Source: Anoxybacillus flavithermus (GTDB lineage: Bacteria; Bacillota; Bacilli; Bacillales; Anoxybacillaceae). From it: a stretch of DNA of 64,000 bases. A program made the translations under genes and the position numbers. Location of the stretch: NCBI RefSeq assembly GCF_002742685.1, contig NZ_PEDM01000008.1:1-64000 (forward strand). The letters are read 5' to 3'. This document shows, one piece after another, positions 61,383 to 64,000 of the stretch. Position 1 is the first letter of the stretch; the number at the start of each line of letters is the position of its first letter. The notes beneath the pieces were generated by a model. The model did no database searches. It was not told the origin of the DNA and saw only the letters and a program-made list of their open reading frames with translations.

Positions 61383-62966
61383 ATGATGAACGAAAAACAA
61401 CGTTTACAGTACACAGCACAAATTGAAACAGATCATCCAACGGACAAAAAATCCGCTTTGGATGAAAATTTGCAACGTCTCAAACAAAAAACGAGTCAAG
61501 ACTATGAAAAATATTTTTCAACTGTATTTGTTCCCCCATCTTTAAAAGAAGCGAAAAAACGTGGAAAAGAGGAAGTGAAATATCATAAAGATTTCTCGAT
61601 CCCTGAAGAGTTTCGTGGTATGGGGAACGGTCGTAAATTTTATATTCGTACGTACGGCTGTCAAATGAATGAACACGATACAGAAGTGATGGCTGGTATT
61701 TTTATGGCGCTCGGCTATGAACCAACAGATCGCCCCGAAGATGCGAACGTCATTTTGTTAAATACGTGTGCAATTCGTGAAAATGCAGAGAACAAAGTGT
61801 TTGGAGAAATTGGGCACTTAAAGCCATTGAAGCAAAACAACCCTGATTTATTGCTTGGTGTATGTGGCTGTATGTCGCAAGAAGAATCAGTCGTCAATAA
61901 AATTTTAAAGCAATTCCAATACGTTGATATGATCTTTGGCACGCACAATATTCATCGTCTTCCGTATATTTTGAAAGAAGCCTACATGTCAAAAGAAATG
62001 GTTGTTGAAGTATGGTCAAAAGAAGGCGATGTCATCGAAAACTTACCGAAAGTGCGCAAAGGAAATATTAAAGCATGGGTTAATATTATGTACGGTTGCG
62101 ATAAGTTTTGTACGTACTGTATTGTTCCGTATACGCGTGGCAAAGAGCGCAGCCGCCGTCCAGAAGATATCATTCAAGAAGTACGCCACTTAGCCGCACA
62201 AGGATATAAAGAAATTACGCTTTTAGGACAAAACGTGAATGCATATGGAAAAGACTTTAATGATATGAAATATGGTCTTGGTGATTTAATGGACGAATTG
62301 CGCAAAATTGATATTCCACGCATTCGCTTTACGACAAGCCATCCACGTGATTTTGATGACCGTTTAATCGAAGTGTTGGCGAAAGGCGGAAATTTAGTTG
62401 AGCACATTCACTTGCCTGTACAGTCGGGAAGTAGTGAAGTGTTAAAAATGATGGCGCGTAAATATACGAGTGAACAATATTTGGAGCTTGTTCGTAAAAT
62501 TAAAGAAGCCATTCCAGGTGTCGCGCTTACAACGGACATCATTGTCGGGTTCCCAAATGAAACAGATGAGCAATTTGAAGAAACGTTGTCGCTTTATCGC
62601 GAAGTCGAATTTGATTCAGCATTTACGTTCATTTACTCGCCACGTGAAGGAACGCCGGCAGCAAAAATGGTTGACAACGTGCCAATGGAAGTGAAAAAAG
62701 AGCGTTTACAACGATTAAATGCATTAGTAAACGAATTTTCTGCAAGAAAAATGAAGGAATACGAGGGACAAGTTGTCGAAGTATTAGTAGAAGGGGAAAG
62801 TAAAAACAACCCGGATGTTCTCGCTGGATACACACGCAAAAACAAGCTTGTTAATTTCGTCGGACCAAAGTCTGCGATCGGTCAACTTGTGAAAGTGCGA
62901 ATTACAGAGGCGAAAACGTGGACGTTAAACGGAGAAATGGTAGAAGAAACGATCGAGGTGAAATAA
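61383..62966 (+). CDS. miaB: tRNA-2-methylthio-N6-dimethylallyladenosine synthase
   Basis: The 527-residue radical-SAM methylthiotransferase modifies A37 of tRNAs reading UNN codons. The N-terminal cluster cysteines are in [19 protein letters not shown] and GVCGCMSQ. The radical-SAM motif is [22 protein letters not shown] domain closes the protein. The N-terminus is about 60 residues longer than in E. coli, as usual in Bacillus. The ATG codons at 61383 and 61386 follow AAAGGAG. Confidence 0.95.
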   Translation: MMNEKQRLQYTAQIETDHPTDKKSALDENLQRLKQKTSQDYEKYFSTVFVPPSLKEAKKRGKEEVKYHKDFSIPEEFRGMGNGRKFYIRTYGCQMNEHDTEVMAGIFMALGYEPTDRPEDANVILLNTCAIRENAENKVFGEIGHLKPLKQNNPDLLLGVCGCMSQEESVVNKILKQFQYVDMIFGTHNIHRLPYILKEAYMSKEMVVEVWSKEGDVIENLPKVRKGNIKAWVNIMYGCDKFCTYCIVPYTRGKERSRRPEDIIQEVRHLAAQGYKEITLLGQNVNAYGKDFNDMKYGLGDLMDELRKIDIPRIRFTTSHPRDFDDRLIEVLAKGGNLVEHIHLPVQSGSSEVLKMMARKYTSEQYLELVRKIKEAIPGVALTTDIIVGFPNETDEQFEETLSLYREVEFDSAFTFIYSPREGTPAAKMVDNVPMEVKKERLQRLNALVNEFSARKMKEYEGQVVEVLVEGESKNNPDVLAGYTRKNKLVNFVGPKSAIGQLVKVRITEAKTWTLNGEMVEETIEVK

Positions 62967-62967
62967 C

Positions 62968-63399
62968 GTGGCGAAATATACGAAAGATGACATCGTACAG
63001 AAGGCAAAAGAATTAGCTAAAATGATTGCTGAAACAGAAGAAGTGGAAATTTTTAAACAAGCAGAAGCAAAAATTCATGAAAATGAAAAAGTGCGCACGA
63101 TGATTGCTAAAATTAAATCGTTACAAAAACAAGCTGTAAACTTGCAACATTACGGCAAGGTTGAAGCATTAAAAAAAGTAGAAACGGAAATTGATGACAT
63201 TTATGAACAACTATCAGAAATTCCGATTGTGGAACAATTTAAACAATCTCAAGTAGAAATTAATGATTTATTGCAACTCGTTGCATCCACCATTTCAAAA
63301 ACAGTCACAGATGAAATTATTACATCGACGGGCGGAGATGTGTTGCGAGGAGAAACAGGTGCACAAGTGAAACATAGCCATTGCGGTCATTGTCATTAA
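62968..63399 (+). CDS. ricA: RicA (YmcA), RNase Y-associated protein
   Basis: The 143-residue helical protein of the Com_YlbF family (AKYTKDDIVQKAKELAKMIAETEEVEIFKQAEAKI) ends in the cysteine-rich HSHCGHCH. In B. subtilis RicA joins RicF and RicT, binds Fe-S clusters, and affects biofilm formation, competence and RNase Y processing. The CGHC tail fits cluster binding. The start is GTG 62968 behind GAGGTGA, directly after miaB. Confidence 0.93.
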   Translation: MAKYTKDDIVQKAKELAKMIAETEEVEIFKQAEAKIHENEKVRTMIAKIKSLQKQAVNLQHYGKVEALKKVETEIDDIYEQLSEIPIVEQFKQSQVEINDLLQLVASTISKTVTDEIITSTGGDVLRGETGAQVKHSHCGHCH

Positions 63400-63427
63400 A
63401 GAGTCCATTTCATATGGGCTCTTTTTT
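63398..63427 (+). terminator. Terminator after ricA
   Basis: AAAGAGTCC (63398-63406) pairs with GGGCTCTTT (63416-63424) with one wobble, followed by T. Confidence 0.7.
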
Positions 63428-63436
63428 ATTTTTCGT

Positions 63437-63522
63437 ACATATTTCGAAGAAGCTGCATACAATGAACTATACGGAATGATTGTTTTTTTATGTACACTTT
63501 TAGTTTTTTCGCGCATAGGATA
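63437..63522 (+). promoter_or_regulatory. Tandem sigma-E and sigma-K type promoters of cotE
   Basis: P1: ACATATT (63437-63443) and CATACAAT (63456-63463) match sigma-E, with a slightly short spacer. P2: AC (63496-63497) and CATAGGATA (63514-63522) match sigma-K (AC, CATANNNTA) with 16 bp between. B. subtilis cotE has the same P1/P2 pair. Confidence 0.65.
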
Positions 63523-63557
63523 AAATGAACAATGCATTTTTGAGGAGGGTTTGTTTT

Positions 63558-64000
63558 ATGTCCCAATACAGAGAAATTATTACAAAGGCGGTTGTGGGAA
63601 AAGGCCGAAAGTTTACCCAATCGACGCATACTGTTTCCGCTCAACATCGTCCAACGAGCGTGCTCGGTTGTTGGATTATTAATCATCGGTACGAAGCAAA
63701 AAAGGTAGATCGCAGTGTTGAAATTCATGGTAAGTATGATGTGAACGTTTGGTATTCGTACAACGATAATACAAAAACAGAAGTACTCACAGAGACAGTA
63801 TCGTACACAGATGTCATCCCGTTAAAGTATCGTAACGAAGAGCTTATTAGTGAAGAACAAGAAGTGATTGCGCGTGTTGTTCAGCAGCCAAATTGTTTAG
63901 AATGTACGATTGCTTCAACTGGAAATAAGGTAACTGTGGAAGTAGAGCGGGAGTTCATCGCCGAGGTCATCGGGGAAACAAAGGTACGGATTGCGGTCGT
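63558..64000 (+). CDS. cotE: Spore coat morphogenetic protein CotE (3' end outside window)
   Basis: The first 147 codons are present and the gene runs off the right edge. [63 protein letters not shown] and the later [10 protein letters not shown] follow B. subtilis CotE closely. CotE directs outer coat assembly on the spore. The missing part should be the acidic C-terminal tail. GAGGAGGG precedes the ATG. Confidence 0.95.
   Translation, partial: MSQYREIITKAVVGKGRKFTQSTHTVSAQHRPTSVLGCWIINHRYEAKKVDRSVEIHGKYDVNVWYSYNDNTKTEVLTETVSYTDVIPLKYRNEELISEEQEVIARVVQQPNCLECTIASTGNKVTVEVEREFIAEVIGETKVRIAV

Noticed and set aside
1-64000. CRISPR arrays, insertion sequences, prophage, tRNA or rRNA genes, and large repeats
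   Set aside because: I read for regularly spaced repeats, transposase motifs, inverted terminal repeats and tRNA-like cloverleaf ends and found none. Only the 22-bp tandem duplication and short operator repeats are present.

Overview
The window looks like the chromosome of a moderately thermophilic, spore-forming Bacillaceae, most likely Anoxybacillus or a close Geobacillus-type relative. This is an inference from gene content and order. The run ymfF-ymfH-ymfI-ymfJ-ymfK-ymfM-pgsA-cinA-recA-rny-ymdB-spoVS-...-miaB-ricA-cotE follows the Bacillus subtilis order. Ribosome binding sites are strong AGGAGG types, TTG and GTG starts are common, and sporulation genes (csgA, spoVS, cotE) are present. 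No rRNA, tRNA, CRISPR array, insertion sequence or prophage was found.

Layout. 0-5 kb: the cysL regulator diverges from the sulfite reductase genes cysJI, followed by a YbjQ protein. 5-8.5 kb: an SdpR-SdpI-YhfC immunity-like operon, a tiny membrane peptide, an aldo/keto reductase and a decayed fhs remnant. 8.5-11.4 kb: a fosmidomycin-resistance-type MFS pump, then an mhqR-doxX-pirin operon with two identical 18-bp operators. 11.5-14.2 kb: the scdA/RIC iron-sulfur repair gene behind an Fnr-type promoter, a cell-wall hydrolase, and an SPFH/Arc pair. 14.2-19.8 kb: an ABC exporter with its own TetR regulator, and malate synthase G with an IclR regulator. 19.8-29 kb: membrane and envelope genes, including an unusual cluster of broken genes. 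These are a histidine kinase split by a 22-bp tandem duplication, a membrane protein with an amber codon, a truncated glnK and a truncated GT39 glycosyltransferase, followed by intact GT2 and GtrA genes. 29-33.2 kb: an ArsR-permease-redoxin operon and a two-gene cytochrome bd-superfamily oxidase with a fused cytochrome c. 33.3-40.4 kb: YnfA, YkgJ, csgA, a G1P dehydrogenase/HAD phosphatase pair, a DadA-like oxidoreductase, an SbtA-type bicarbonate transporter with DUF2294, and a lipid kinase. 40.4-45.9 kb: a Fur-box-controlled pair of tiny ORFs, tnrA with three TnrA boxes, a MifM-like leader peptide with yidC2, topB, a rhodanese lipoprotein and cysteine synthase. 45.9-64 kb: the conserved ymf/recA/rny/kor/miaB/cotE block.

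The most interesting item is at 41.2-41.5 kb. A 92-residue ORF with one N-terminal membrane segment and an acidic DEE motif 9-11 residues from its end lies directly upstream of yidC2. Its last codons form one arm of a perfect 11-bp hairpin that hides the yidC2 Shine-Dalgarno sequence. This is the architecture of the B. subtilis MifM translation-arrest sensor, with a largely different peptide sequence. The second theme is decay: four or five genes between 8 and 28 kb are interrupted, and the lesion is visible in each. The third is regulation: many promoters carry readable operators (Fnr, TnrA, Fur, LexA, MhqR, TetR, a cre-like site, sigma-H, sigma-E and sigma-K).
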